DNA from: Erythrobacter sp. UBA1916
GTDB taxonomy: Bacteria > Pseudomonadota > Alphaproteobacteria > Sphingomonadales > Sphingomonadaceae
Length of the DNA stretch: 64,000 bases
NCBI GenBank assembly: GCA_002337385.1
Contig: DDFY01000032.1
Coordinates: 110,696 to 174,695 of the forward strand
Reading direction: 5' to 3'
Position numbers and translations under genes: made by a program. The notes under the pieces were generated by a model, which saw only the letters and a list, made by a program, of their open reading frames with translations, was not told where the DNA came from and searched no databases. Shown piece after piece: positions 32,311-43,155 of the stretch. Numbering within the stretch: position 1 is the stretch's first letter; each line of letters starts with the position of its first letter.

Positions 32311-33120
32311 TCAGCCCGACATCGGCTGCGTGATCAGGCAGGTGCCACGATCGGCGAACTGCACCGCGTCGATCTCCATCGCCAGTGCGCACTGACCGGG
32401 GCTGACTGTCTCGCCATCGACCACGACGTCGCCTTCACGCGGGATGACGAACAGCGGCCCGCGATAGCGCGCCGAAATCGCCGCATCTGGCGCACCGGCC
32501 AGCTGGTCGAGCCGGAAGAACGGACCGTCTACGAGATTCACATCCGAACCGTGCCCGACATAGGTGCTGTTCGCGGCAAGGTCGTAGCGCTCGCCGAGCG
32601 CCACTTTCGCGCCTTCTTTCAGATGCAGCTCGCGCGGGCGGCCATAGTCGTAGAGACGATAGGTAATGTCCGAGTTCTGCTGGATCTCGATAATTGTGCA
32701 GCCCGGTCCGATCACATGGACGGTGTTGGCGGGGATATAGAAGAAGTCGCCCGCCTTCACCTTATGCCAGGTCATCAAGCCCTCGATGCTGCCGTCTTCA
32801 GCTGCCGCAAGCATTGCATCGCTGCCCAATGGTTCGTCGAAACCGATGCCCAGTGTGGCTCCCGGTTCGGCATCGACGACCAGCCAGCACTCTTCCTTGC
32901 CCTGCGTGCCAAGCCCCATTGCGAGCGTCTGCTCGTCGGAGGGGTGGCACTGGACCGAGAGCTTCTCCGAAGTGAAGATATATTTGACCAGCATCCGGTC
33001 GAGTGCGGCAGGCGGATCGAACCAGACCTCGCCGATCCGTTGTCCGTCCGGCGCGGAGAACGGCGCGGGCAGGTGATCGCGGCCCCAGACCTTCTCAATC
33101 ATGCGGGTGGAGAGGATCAT
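32311..33120 (-). CDS. manA: Mannose-6-phosphate isomerase, class I
   Basis: Interconverts fructose 6-phosphate and mannose 6-phosphate, feeding GDP-mannose and surface-sugar synthesis. 269 residues, the short bacterial form. Zinc-site motifs are visible: VQCHPSDEQ (about 66-74) with Gln and His, EECWLVVDAEPG, and YIPANTVHVIGPGCTIIEIQQNSDITYRLYDYGR (the second His and Glu). Start ATG 33120 has AGGAG 10 bases before it. It probably forms an operon with the acyltransferase gene downstream. Confidence 0.9.
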   Translation of the reverse strand: MILSTRMIEKVWGRDHLPAPFSAPDGQRIGEVWFDPPAALDRMLVKYIFTSEKLSVQCHPSDEQTLAMGLGTQGKEECWLVVDAEPGATLGIGFDEPLGSDAMLAAAEDGSIEGLMTWHKVKAGDFFYIPANTVHVIGPGCTIIEIQQNSDITYRLYDYGRPRELHLKEGAKVALGERYDLAANSTYVGHGSDVNLVDGPFFRLDQLAGAPDAAISARYRGPLFVIPREGDVVVDGETVSPGQCALAMEIDAVQFADRGTCLITQPMSG

Positions 33121-33391
33121 TCGGACGTTTCTCCTTCGATTGTCCTGATGGCGCGCGCCGGGGCGGCCAGCCTGTTCCCCTGCGCTATGCGCGAAAAGCC
33201 GCAGGCGATGCAATGGCTTGGTGCCGAGCGAGGTTGGAAATCGCAAGTCCGACGACCAGTTCCGTGACCTCAGAGGCGATATGCGTCGCTATAGGGGGTG
33301 TTTTGCGTGATATGCTGCAAATTGATGTGATTTCATTTGAATAATTCAGTTTACTCTCCGCTTTTGTTCTAAAAATGCTATAGCTGCGCTC

Positions 33392-34210
33392 GTGATTTTG
33401 TCATCGGAACTCCTTCTGCCGCTCCTCGCCCTGCTCGGGGCCGGAGCCGGGGCGGGCTTTGCCGGGGGGCTATTCGGGATCGGCGGTGGCTTCGTGGTCG
33501 TTCCGGCGCTGGTTTTGATTCTGCCGCTGCTGGGCGCTCGGCCTGACCAACTTACCCATGTTGCGGTGGGCACGTCGTTGGCGACCATCATCTTCACCTC
33601 GGTGCGGGCGGTCAAAAGCCATGCCGCACGCGGGGCGGTGGATCTCGATGTGCTCAAGACCTGGGCGCCTTGGGTTGCAAGTGGCACGGTTCTGGGCGCG
33701 CTGATTGCGGGGCGGGTCACGTCCGAAACGCTGGCGATCATCTTCGCGGTCGGCGTGTTTGCCTTCGCGATCTACTTCCTCGCTCCCAAGTTCCGCACCA
33801 GCACGATGATGCTGGCCATGCCGCAAGGCGCGGCGCGGGCGGGGCTGGCCGGGTCGCTGGGGCTGGTCTCGGCGCTGTTGGGGATCGGCGGGGGCACGAT
33901 CACCACCGTGGTGATGAGCGTGTGCGGCAACGGTATTCACCGCGCTATTGGCACCGCCTCGGGCATGGGCGCGATCATCGCCGTACCGGGCACCATCGGC
34001 TTCATGATCATTGGCTGGGGTGAGCCGGGGCTGCCCTGGGGCTCGATCGGTTACGTGAACTGGGCCGCGGCCGCGGTGGTGATCGTCACCTCGGTGCTGT
34101 GCGCGCCGCTGGGCGTCGCCATGGCGCACAAGCTGAGCGAGGGGCTGCTGCGGCGGGTCTTCGGCATCTACCTGATTTTCGTGGGCGTAACGATGATAAC
34201 ACACGCCTGA
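33392..34210 (+). CDS. TauE/SafE-family permease
   Basis: A 272-residue membrane protein with about eight helices in two related halves: GAGAGAGFAGGLFGIGGGFVVVPAL near the N-terminus and LVSALLGIGGGTITTVVMS in the second half are the paired TauE/SafE signatures. Such proteins export sulfite, sulfoacetate or related small anions. GTG start at 33392 lacks an SD; TGCTATAGC a few bases upstream could be an extended -10, in which case the mRNA would be nearly leaderless (guess). A 38-bp piece of this gene (34076..34113) is duplicated at 5188..5225. The Tat aminotransferase gene follows after 46 bp. Confidence 0.88.
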   Translation: MILSSELLLPLLALLGAGAGAGFAGGLFGIGGGFVVVPALVLILPLLGARPDQLTHVAVGTSLATIIFTSVRAVKSHAARGAVDLDVLKTWAPWVASGTVLGALIAGRVTSETLAIIFAVGVFAFAIYFLAPKFRTSTMMLAMPQGAARAGLAGSLGLVSALLGIGGGTITTVVMSVCGNGIHRAIGTASGMGAIIAVPGTIGFMIIGWGEPGLPWGSIGYVNWAAAAVVIVTSVLCAPLGVAMAHKLSEGLLRRVFGIYLIFVGVTMITHA

Positions 34211-34256
34211 GTGTCCGCAGGGGGCGAGGAGTAAACGCGCTAACAGGAGACAGACC

Positions 34257-35384
34257 ATGCACGCATCACGCCGAGGATTTCTGGCCGGATCGGCCGCGCT
34301 GACGGGGCTCGCAGGGGCTTCATCGGCTCAGGCCGTTCTGCCAGCGGCTGCAGCCGGGGTGAGCAGCCACTTCGGGCCCAAGCCCGAAATCGCGCTGCTG
34401 GCGCGCAACGAAAACCCCTATGGCCCCGCGCCAAGCGCGCTGGCGGCCATCACCGACACCTCGGTGAAGGGCTGCTACTATGCCGACGGGGGCGTCTCCT
34501 ACATCACCGACATGATCGCCGAACGCCACGGGGTGAGCCCGAAGCAGGTGGTGATGGGCAGCGGCTCGACCGAGATACTTTGCGCCATCGCGCTGGCCTG
34601 GGGCAGCCAGGGCAAGATCGTGTGCCCCGGCCTGTTCTGGGATACGACGGTGAAATATGGCGAGGCCAAGGGCGCTTCGGCCACCCGCATCCCGCTCACC
34701 CCGACGATGCAGGTCGACGTGGCCGGGATTGGAGCGGCCTTCGGTGATGATGTGTCGTTGGTGCAGATCTGCAATCCCAACAACCCCACCGGCATGGTGA
34801 TCCCCCAGGCCGAGCTGCGCGCGCTCGCAGCCCAGGTGACGCCGCACGCTACGCTTCTGATCGACGAAGCCTACAACGAGCTGACCGACGATCCCGATGG
34901 CAATACGGTGATCGATCTGGTGCGCGACGGGCATGACATCATCGTGTGCCGCACCTTCTCGAAGATCTACGGCATGGCCGGGATGCGCGTGGGCTATGCC
35001 CTGACCAGCGAAGAGAACGCCGAGCGCATCTCGGGCTATCTAATGAGCTTCGGCGGCAATGTTTCGGGCCTTTCCGCCGCCATCGCCAGCTACAACGACT
35101 TCGGCTTCCTCGACCGCAGCAAGGCGATGATTCTCGAAGGCCGTGAGATGATTCTCGATGCCGTGGCCACCGCTGGTCTCACTGCCCTGCCGAGCCAGAC
35201 CAACTTCGTGTTCGTCGAGGTGCCTGACGCCGAAAAGGTGCGTGCGGCGATGGCGGAACGGGGCATCCTGATCCGCGGTGCCTATGGCCCCTGGACGCAA
35301 TATTCGCGCGTCAGCACCGGGCGGCTGCCCGATGTGGAGCGCTATGCGGCGGCATTGCCGGAGGTGATCGACAGCCTCTCGTGA
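34257..35384 (+). CDS. Tat-exported PLP-dependent aminotransferase (HisC-like)
   Basis: A 375-residue fold-type I aminotransferase of the histidinol-phosphate type: ARNENPYGPAPSAL, GSGSTEILCAIALAWG, VQICNPNNPTGMV, LLIDEAYNELTDDP (Asp for the pyridine ring) and the Schiff-base Lys in RTFSKIYGMAGMRVGYA (about residue 237). Unusually it starts with a twin-arginine signal, SRRGFLAGSAALTG, with cleavage near AQA (residue 26), so it should be folded with PLP in the cytoplasm and exported. A periplasmic transaminase is rare; substrate is unknown. It is 22 bp before a secreted propeller protein, likely the same operon. Confidence 0.88.
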   Translation: MHASRRGFLAGSAALTGLAGASSAQAVLPAAAAGVSSHFGPKPEIALLARNENPYGPAPSALAAITDTSVKGCYYADGGVSYITDMIAERHGVSPKQVVMGSGSTEILCAIALAWGSQGKIVCPGLFWDTTVKYGEAKGASATRIPLTPTMQVDVAGIGAAFGDDVSLVQICNPNNPTGMVIPQAELRALAAQVTPHATLLIDEAYNELTDDPDGNTVIDLVRDGHDIIVCRTFSKIYGMAGMRVGYALTSEENAERISGYLMSFGGNVSGLSAAIASYNDFGFLDRSKAMILEGREMILDAVATAGLTALPSQTNFVFVEVPDAEKVRAAMAERGILIRGAYGPWTQYSRVSTGRLPDVERYAAALPEVIDSLS

Positions 35385-35406
35385 GGCTCGAATAGACAGG
35401 AGAGGG

Positions 35407-36600
35407 ATGATGCGTCGATTGACGAAGGTGCTGTTCGCCGGGGTTGCGGCTTCGCTGGCGCTGCCGGCTGGGGCTGAGACACTGGTTGATATCTCCAGCT
35501 CGAGGGTGAGCGACGCGCATCCCATCCCTGTGTTCAAGGCCGATGCTGCCTGGCCACGCCTGCCCGAAGACCAGATGCTGGGGCAGGTCTCGGGCCTCGC
35601 GGTGGGGCCGGATGGTCATGTCTGGCTGACGCAGCGTCCGCATTCGCTCGGGGGCACGGACCTTGGCCTCGACAGCGGCGAGGCGCTTGCCTGCTGCCGT
35701 ACGCCGTCGCCGGTGTTGCGGCTCGACACCGAGGGACGGATCGTGGCCGAATGGGGCGGCCCGGACAGCGCGCCCATGATCGATGGCGTCAACCAGTGGC
35801 CGGCCAATACGCATGGCCTGTTCGTCGACGATGATGGCAACGTGTGGATCGGCGGCAACGGCGCAGGTGACCATGCCGCGCTCAAGTTCTCGCCCGCTGG
35901 GGACTATCTCGGCCAGATCGGCCTGCGCGAGCAGACCGGCGGCAATTTCTCCGAAAGGCTGCTCGGCCTGCCGGCTGATATCAGCTCGGCGGCAGGCTCC
36001 GTGCTGCTCGCGGATGGCTACGCCAACAAGCGGGTGATCGCGTTCCTCGATGAAGGCGAGGGGGGCTTCGCGTTCGAGCAGCTGTTCGGTGCCTGGGGCA
36101 AGCCGCCGCTGGCCCCCGTGCGCGAGGGCGACTTCGACCAGAGCCAGGCCACCAGCACCGGCGATGGCGGCCCGCAGCCCGAGGGCGAGAACTTCGGAGA
36201 TATCGTCCACTGCGTGGTGCGCGGGCCGGAGGATACGATCTACGTCTGCGACCGGCGCAACAACCGCGTGCAGATTTTCCGCGAGACGGGGGACGGGATC
36301 GACTTCGTGCAGAACCTCGTGATCGCGGGCGAAACCGGCGGCACCCGCTCTGCCACCGACGTCGGCTTCAGCCCCGATGGCAAATATGTCTACGTGGCCG
36401 ACATGATGAACGGGCGGGTGTGGATCCTGCTGCGCGAAACGCACGAGGTGCTCGGCAGCTTCGGCAAGAACGGGCGCTATCCCGGCGAGTTCATCTGGCT
36501 GCACTCGCTCGATGTCGACAGCGAAGGCAACATCTACACCAGCGAGGTGAGCACCGGACGCCGGGTGCAGAAGTTCGTGATGACCGGCTACATGGACTAG
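35407..36600 (+). CDS. Secreted NHL-type beta-propeller protein
   Basis: A 397-residue protein with a signal peptide (cleavage near AGAET, residue 25) and repeated NHL-like blades: GLAVGPDGHVWLTQRP, THGLFVDDDGNVWIGGNG, EDTIYVCDRRNNRVQIF, DVGFSPDGKYVYVADMMNGRVWIL and HSLDVDSEGNIYTSEVSTGRRVQKF. Such six-bladed propellers resemble the lyase domain of peptidyl-glycine amidating enzymes and lactonase-like proteins, but no catalytic set is evident. ATG 35407 or 35410 (tandem codons). It is cotranscribed with the Tat aminotransferase, which hints at a shared periplasmic task. Confidence 0.82.
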   Translation: MMRRLTKVLFAGVAASLALPAGAETLVDISSSRVSDAHPIPVFKADAAWPRLPEDQMLGQVSGLAVGPDGHVWLTQRPHSLGGTDLGLDSGEALACCRTPSPVLRLDTEGRIVAEWGGPDSAPMIDGVNQWPANTHGLFVDDDGNVWIGGNGAGDHAALKFSPAGDYLGQIGLREQTGGNFSERLLGLPADISSAAGSVLLADGYANKRVIAFLDEGEGGFAFEQLFGAWGKPPLAPVREGDFDQSQATSTGDGGPQPEGENFGDIVHCVVRGPEDTIYVCDRRNNRVQIFRETGDGIDFVQNLVIAGETGGTRSATDVGFSPDGKYVYVADMMNGRVWILLRETHEVLGSFGKNGRYPGEFIWLHSLDVDSEGNIYTSEVSTGRRVQKFVMTGYMD

Positions 36601-36625
36601 CTGCGAACCGCCGCCACAAAAGAAA

Positions 36626-36662
36626 GCCCGCCCGTCCCAGGGAGGTAGGAGGACGGGCGGGC
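36626..36662 (-). terminator. Bidirectional terminator between the propeller and TonB receptor genes
   Basis: GCCCGCCCGTCC (36626..36637) pairs perfectly with GGACGGGCGGGC (36651..36662). On the minus strand it is followed by TTTCTTTTG, so it is strongest for the receptor gene; the propeller gene converges on it. Confidence 0.85.
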
Positions 36663-36714
36663 ATCAATTGGCGAAGTTCCCACCGCAATTGGGACCTTCG
36701 CCGCGGGGAACGAG

Positions 36715-38868
36715 TCAGAACCGCTTGGTAATGCCGACGCGCAGCTGGCGCGGCTCCACGATGCGGCTGTTGCGTCCGAGCACACCTTCGGCCGGTTCGC
36801 CGGGGAAGCGGGTCTCGTAATAGTAATCGATGTCGTCATCGTCCGAATTTAGCGCATTGAGCAATTCGGCGTAGATCTCGAAACCGGCGAGATTGCGCGG
36901 CGTCCAGGCGGTGCGCAGGTTCACCAGCAGCGTCGGCGAACCGCGCTGGCTGTTGTCCTCGATCAGCGCGTGGGGGCCGAGATAACGCAGCCGGGCGGCG
37001 GCGTTGAACTCGGGGAAGATCGCCGAGACACCCAGTTCGCCCGAGCTTTCGAGCGCGCCGGGAACGTAGTCTTCGCCGTCGGGCAGGCCCACGATGCGTG
37101 CCGTGCTACCGGTCCACACCGCATCAAGCGCGAGCCAGTTGTTCGGCTTGTAGAAGGCGGTCAGTTCGTAACCGTGCCGCTTGCTTGGGTCTGAGGGTTC
37201 AACCGCGCCCGCATCGCCAACGTAGATCAATTCGCTCTCGATGCTTGACCACCAGTAGACACCCGAGAAGATCAGTCCGCCGCGTTCGAAACGCAGGCCC
37301 AGTTCCTCGAAGTCGCCCTCGACGAGGCCGGGGGCGGGATCGGTCGGCGAGGTCACGCCGCGCGCGTCGTTGGAATGGAAACCCTCACCGTAGTTCGCGA
37401 AGACGGCGATACCCGGCACCACCTCGTAGTTTGCGCCGAACTTCACGCCGAAGGCTTCGTCCGAAACGTCGCCGTCCCAGCTTGCGGCGCCTTCGAGCGC
37501 CTTGGTGCGGAAGTTGTAGAAATCCTGTCGCAGCCCGCCGATCAGCATCAGGCCATCGATTGGGCGCGCGATGGCCTCGGCATAGAGACCGGCCGATTTC
37601 TCATCGACCGCGAAGGCGCCGACGCTGAATTCCTTCTCACCCTTGATCGTCTCGTCGAGCCCGACGCGCGAAATGTCGTCATAGCGGCCCTCCACGCCGA
37701 CACGCAGCGAGAAGATGTCGGAAAGCTGCGCGGTATGCTCAAGCCGTCCGCCGTAAGTCCACAGGGCATCGTACTGGCGCAGCTGATCGCCGTTGACCGG
37801 GTCTTCGAGAAAGTAGGTAAAATTCGACAGCAGGCTCCAGTTGTAGTGCTGGACATAGCCGGTGATCTTCCAGCTGTCGGACTGGTAGTTGGCGGTGAGG
37901 ATCTGCCGCTCGGTGAAGCCGCTCAGGGTGTTATCGAGGCTGCAGAAGCGATCTTCGCACAGCGGGGTGCCGACCACGCGCTCGGGCAATTGCTCGGTTG
38001 GGTTCCAGCTCGAATCGTAGAGGTTGAGCGACACCTGGATGTCGCCGTCGCCGAGCGGGCGCGAATACTTGATGAGGCCCGACACGCCGGTGAAGTCCTC
38101 CGGCAGTTCCCAGGGCCCGTCGTTCAGCTTGACCTGGCCGACTGCGAGAAGGTCGCCGCCCGCGAGCGGAACCGATCCGCCAGCGACGAACCGGCGGTAG
38201 CCATAGGAGCCGACTTCGGCGGTGGCGAAGGGCTGCAGCCGGTCATACGTCGTGATCATCGTCGTGCCGACGAAGCTGAAATCGCCGGTGTCGGCGCGGT
38301 AGGGCCCCTTGCGGAAGTCGACCCGCTGCACGGTCTCGGGGATCAGCCCGTTGACGTCGAGATAGCCCTGCCCGTGGCCGTGGGTGCGAAAGTTCATCGG
38401 CATGTCGTCGATATAGAGCGACAGGTCGGTGCCATGATCGAGGTTGAACCCGCGCAGGAAGAACTGGTTGGCCTTGCCGCCGCCCGAGTGCTGGGTGGCG
38501 ATCAGGCCGGGGGTCGCCTCGAGCAGCTCGCCGGGGCGGAGGAAGGGCCGCACTTCGATGTCAGCCCCTGCCACGCCGCCTTCGCTGGCAGCACCGGCGG
38601 TGCCGATGCGGCGCTCGCCGCGGCCGAACACGTAGATGATGTCGCCGGTGGTGGTATCGCGGACGACATTGCTGTCGTTGACTGCAACCGGCGCGTCGCG
38701 CTCCGGCTTCTTGTCGTCCTTCTTTGTATGGCCGACATCCGCATGGGCGGTATCCGGTTGGTTGCCGTCCTGCGCATGGGCCACAAATGGCAGGCTCAGC
38801 GCAATCGCTGAAGCTGTCGTGGCGAGCGTGCGGGCCCTTTGGGCAATATCCTCTCTTATCATGCTCAA
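36715..38868 (-). CDS. TonB-dependent outer-membrane receptor
   Basis: A 717-residue receptor: signal peptide (cleavage near AHAQD, residue 33), a His/Asp/Lys-rich stretch just behind it (HADVGHTKKDDKKPERD), plug domain (about 75-220: DIEVRPFLRPGELLEATPGLIATQHSG, FFLRGFNLDHGTDLSLYIDDMP, GHGQGYLDVNGLIPETV) and a barrel ending ...RQLRVGITKRF. The plug motifs RGFNLDHGTD and HGQGYLD recur in receptors of unknown ligand in alphaproteobacteria. It is divergent from the ToxR/CadC-like regulator, probably its activator. Confidence 0.92.
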   Translation of the reverse strand: MSMIREDIAQRARTLATTASAIALSLPFVAHAQDGNQPDTAHADVGHTKKDDKKPERDAPVAVNDSNVVRDTTTGDIIYVFGRGERRIGTAGAASEGGVAGADIEVRPFLRPGELLEATPGLIATQHSGGGKANQFFLRGFNLDHGTDLSLYIDDMPMNFRTHGHGQGYLDVNGLIPETVQRVDFRKGPYRADTGDFSFVGTTMITTYDRLQPFATAEVGSYGYRRFVAGGSVPLAGGDLLAVGQVKLNDGPWELPEDFTGVSGLIKYSRPLGDGDIQVSLNLYDSSWNPTEQLPERVVGTPLCEDRFCSLDNTLSGFTERQILTANYQSDSWKITGYVQHYNWSLLSNFTYFLEDPVNGDQLRQYDALWTYGGRLEHTAQLSDIFSLRVGVEGRYDDISRVGLDETIKGEKEFSVGAFAVDEKSAGLYAEAIARPIDGLMLIGGLRQDFYNFRTKALEGAASWDGDVSDEAFGVKFGANYEVVPGIAVFANYGEGFHSNDARGVTSPTDPAPGLVEGDFEELGLRFERGGLIFSGVYWWSSIESELIYVGDAGAVEPSDPSKRHGYELTAFYKPNNWLALDAVWTGSTARIVGLPDGEDYVPGALESSGELGVSAIFPEFNAAARLRYLGPHALIEDNSQRGSPTLLVNLRTAWTPRNLAGFEIYAELLNALNSDDDDIDYYYETRFPGEPAEGVLGRNSRIVEPRQLRVGITKRF

Positions 38869-38902
38869 GGCATTGCCGAGAGCCCTTGCTGTGGCCAGCC
38901 GA

Positions 38903-39000
38903 ATTACGGTAATCCCCTCGTAACAGGCGCGTTACAGCGCCAAATTTAGGTGAGGAAGAGGTCATGACCGACGCTGTGTCGGACTGTAACGCAGGTTACA
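38903..39000. promoter_or_regulatory. Three GTAAC/GTTAC inverted repeats in the divergent promoter region
   Basis: ATTAC-G-GTAAT (38903..38913), GTAAC-AGGCGC-GTTAC (38920..38935) and TGTAAC-GCAG-GTTACA (38985..39000, inside the start of the regulator gene) share the same half-site with different spacing. They lie between and within the divergent receptor and regulator genes and are probable binding sites of the regulator itself. Confidence 0.55.
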
Positions 39001-40172
39001 AGGAAGAGGTTGAACGCCTGCGCGCTGCTGGTGTAGCGGGGCGTAACGGGCGCTTGCGTGACCTGTTCGATTACCTTGCCGAACGCGGCCCCGATGCCGA
39101 ATCAGCCAGCCAGGCAGACATCGCCGTGGCGGTGTTCGGAGAGGCGCAAAACGACGCTGACGACGCCACGGTGCGCGTTTATGTGCATCGGCTGCGCAAA
39201 AAAATCGACGATTACTATTCTCGTCAGGAGCCCGGGGCCGATGCCCTGAGACTGGAGATTCCCTCGGGCATTTACGGACTGCGCCCCGTGCGCCCCGTCG
39301 GTGTCAGCGAAATGCCCGCGCTTCCTCGTGGTTCGGCCGTTCCGCGCCGGTTTCTCCTCGTCGCGGTGATGGCGCTGGTGGTGCTGTGTGCGGGGGCCTT
39401 TGCGCTGGGGCGGTCGCTCGATCAGCCCGAGACGGCGAACGCCTTGTGGCAACCCGTGATCAAGGCTGAGCGGCCCGTGCTCCTCGTGCTCGGCGACTAC
39501 TACCTGTTCGGCGAAATCGATCCGCTTGATCCTGAAGAGGGGCGCCTGATCCGCGATTTTCGGGTGAATAGCCAGGAAGACCTGCTGCGCCTGCAGGAAG
39601 CGGAACCGGAACGCTATGCCGTGGCAGAGGACTTCGGGCTCAATTACCTCCCGTTTTCAAGCTCCTATGCGCTGTCCGCGATTGCGCCGGTGCTTGAAAG
39701 CAATGGCAAGACCGCCAGCGTGATCGCCGCTTCTGACCTGCGGCCCGATATGCTGAACCGGTTCGATATCGTCTATGTCGGCCTGCTCAGCGGGCTGGGG
39801 CCGCTCGAACAGCAGGTCTTTGCAGGCTCGGGCTTTCGCCTTGGTGAAACCTATGACGAGCTGATCGATAGCAGCACGAAGCAGGTATATGCCTCCGACG
39901 AGGCGCGCCGGATCGCTGCGCCGGTGTTCTACCGGGACTTTGCCTATCTCGCGCGGTTCACTGCGCCGGGCGGGGCGAAGGTGATCATCGTCGCTGCGGA
40001 GCGCGAAACGGGGCTGCGTGCGCTGGGGCCGATCGTCGCGCGCGCGAAGCTGCCCGAGAAGGTGGCCGAGGTAGCGGCGGACGGCGCGCCGTTCGAGGCG
40101 CTGTGGCAGGTGACCGGGCAGCAGGGGGCGGACCTTTCGGACCGCCTGATCCTCGCCCGCACGCGGCGTTGA
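38964..40172 (+). CDS. Membrane-anchored winged-helix regulator (ToxR/CadC-like layout)
   Basis: A 402-residue protein in three parts: a cytoplasmic winged helix (about 15-106: GRLRDLFDYLAERG...SQADIAVAVFGEA...DDATVRVYVHRLRKKIDDYY...LEIPSGIYGL), one membrane helix (about 129-149) and a periplasmic domain of about 250 residues with no recognised family. The architecture is that of one-component membrane regulators such as ToxR and CadC, where the outer domain senses and the inner domain binds DNA. It is divergent from the TonB receptor at 36715..38868, and GTAAC/GTTAC repeats lie between them. The domain call rests on fold pattern. Confidence 0.8.
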   Translation: MTDAVSDCNAGYKEEVERLRAAGVAGRNGRLRDLFDYLAERGPDAESASQADIAVAVFGEAQNDADDATVRVYVHRLRKKIDDYYSRQEPGADALRLEIPSGIYGLRPVRPVGVSEMPALPRGSAVPRRFLLVAVMALVVLCAGAFALGRSLDQPETANALWQPVIKAERPVLLVLGDYYLFGEIDPLDPEEGRLIRDFRVNSQEDLLRLQEAEPERYAVAEDFGLNYLPFSSSYALSAIAPVLESNGKTASVIAASDLRPDMLNRFDIVYVGLLSGLGPLEQQVFAGSGFRLGETYDELIDSSTKQVYASDEARRIAAPVFYRDFAYLARFTAPGGAKVIIVAAERETGLRALGPIVARAKLPEKVAEVAADGAPFEALWQVTGQQGADLSDRLILARTRR

Positions 40173-40256
40173 GGCTGCCCGTCGCACGCAGGGGCGCGTT
40201 ATCTTGCGATTCACCTGCTTGCGCCTACATTGGTTCACGAAAGGACTCCTAAGCAC

Positions 40257-42209
<1,953 letters not shown>

Positions 42210-42220
42210 GTCGGCCTTTC

Positions 42221-42256
42221 GAGAGGGCGCTTAGCCAGCGGCTTTGCGCCCTTCTC
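42221..42256. terminator. Hairpin between the convergent ftsH and ParA genes
   Basis: GAGAGGGCGC (42221..42230) pairs with GCGCCCTTCTC (42246..42256) with one bulged base. It can serve both strands; no long T run. Confidence 0.5.
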
Positions 42257-42285
42257 GGGAAGAGCAGATCAAGCTGTCGGTCTTG

Positions 42286-43017
42286 CTAACCGTTCGTCAG
42301 CTTGCGCTCGATTGCCGTCCATAACTGGCGGAAGCCGCGCGCGGCGGGGGAGTTCGGCGCGAAGGCCCCCACTGGCGCTTGCCGCACTGCGCATTGCTCG
42401 ACAGCGCTTGCCTGCGGGATCACCGGCCAATTCGGATTGGCCTCCAGCGCCTGCAGGTGCAGCGCGCGCCTCCGGTCGACCATCGAGAGCACGGGCAGGA
42501 TTGGCGGCGGGCGCTTGGTGTTGGCGCGGATTTCCTTGGCCACGATTTCAAACGCGCGGGCCGAGAGCGGCGAGGGCGGCAGCGGCACGATCACGCAGGT
42601 CGCGGCGCGCATCACCTGCGCGCTGATCTCGTTGAGCACCGGCGGGCAATCGAGCACGATCCGCTCGTAGTCGTGGCTCAGCGTGTCGGTCAGCTTGGCC
42701 AGCCGTTTCTTCTTGCCGATCCGCGTGAGGACGTTGTCGAGATCGCGCAGGCTGTTGTCGGCGGGTAGGAGGTCGAGCCGATCGTAGCCGGTCTGCCAGA
42801 TCAGGCTGGCGGGCTCGGCATCGCGGTCGAAGATCGCGCCGGCGGCGGCGCGCTTTTGTGCATCGATCCCGAACAGGAAGCCCGAGCCGCCTGCCGCATC
42901 GAGATCCCACAGCAGCGTGCGTCGACGCGATACCATGGCGGAGAACCATGCGAGGTTCGCCGCAATCGTGGTCTTCCCCACGCCGCCTTTCACGCTGTAA
43001 ACTGCAACGACCGCCAT
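42286..43017 (-). CDS. ParA/MinD-family ATPase without a partner ParB
   Basis: A 243-residue deviant-Walker ATPase: VYSVKGGVGKTTIAANLAW (about 6-24, both lysines present), LLWDLDAAGGSGFLFG, and ERIVLDCPPVLNE. These proteins use ATP-driven DNA or membrane binding to place plasmids, chromosomes or protein clusters. There is no ParB, MinE or cellulose-synthase gene beside it, so its cargo is unknown. It is read away from ftsH and sits 139 bp behind rpoZ, separated by a terminator. Confidence 0.88.
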   Translation of the reverse strand: MAVVAVYSVKGGVGKTTIAANLAWFSAMVSRRRTLLWDLDAAGGSGFLFGIDAQKRAAAGAIFDRDAEPASLIWQTGYDRLDLLPADNSLRDLDNVLTRIGKKKRLAKLTDTLSHDYERIVLDCPPVLNEISAQVMRAATCVIVPLPPSPLSARAFEIVAKEIRANTKRPPPILPVLSMVDRRRALHLQALEANPNWPVIPQASAVEQCAVRQAPVGAFAPNSPAARGFRQLWTAIERKLTNG

Positions 43018-43103
43018 CGGAGTTCCCTTTCGCTTGCCTTAGAGCGGCAAAGCGCCTGCCGATCAATCGCCGCCCACGAACCGTACCGCTGCCGGACAAA
43101 CGA

Positions 43104-43133
43104 AAAGGGCCGCAGCTTGCGCCGCGGCCCTTT
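43104..43133 (-). terminator. Terminator of rpoZ
   Basis: AAAGGGCCGC (43104..43113) pairs with GCGGCCCTTT (43124..43133). On the minus strand it follows rpoZ and leads into a T-rich stretch. Confidence 0.8.
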
Positions 43134-43155
43134 CGCTGGTTCAATTGGGGCCTGT

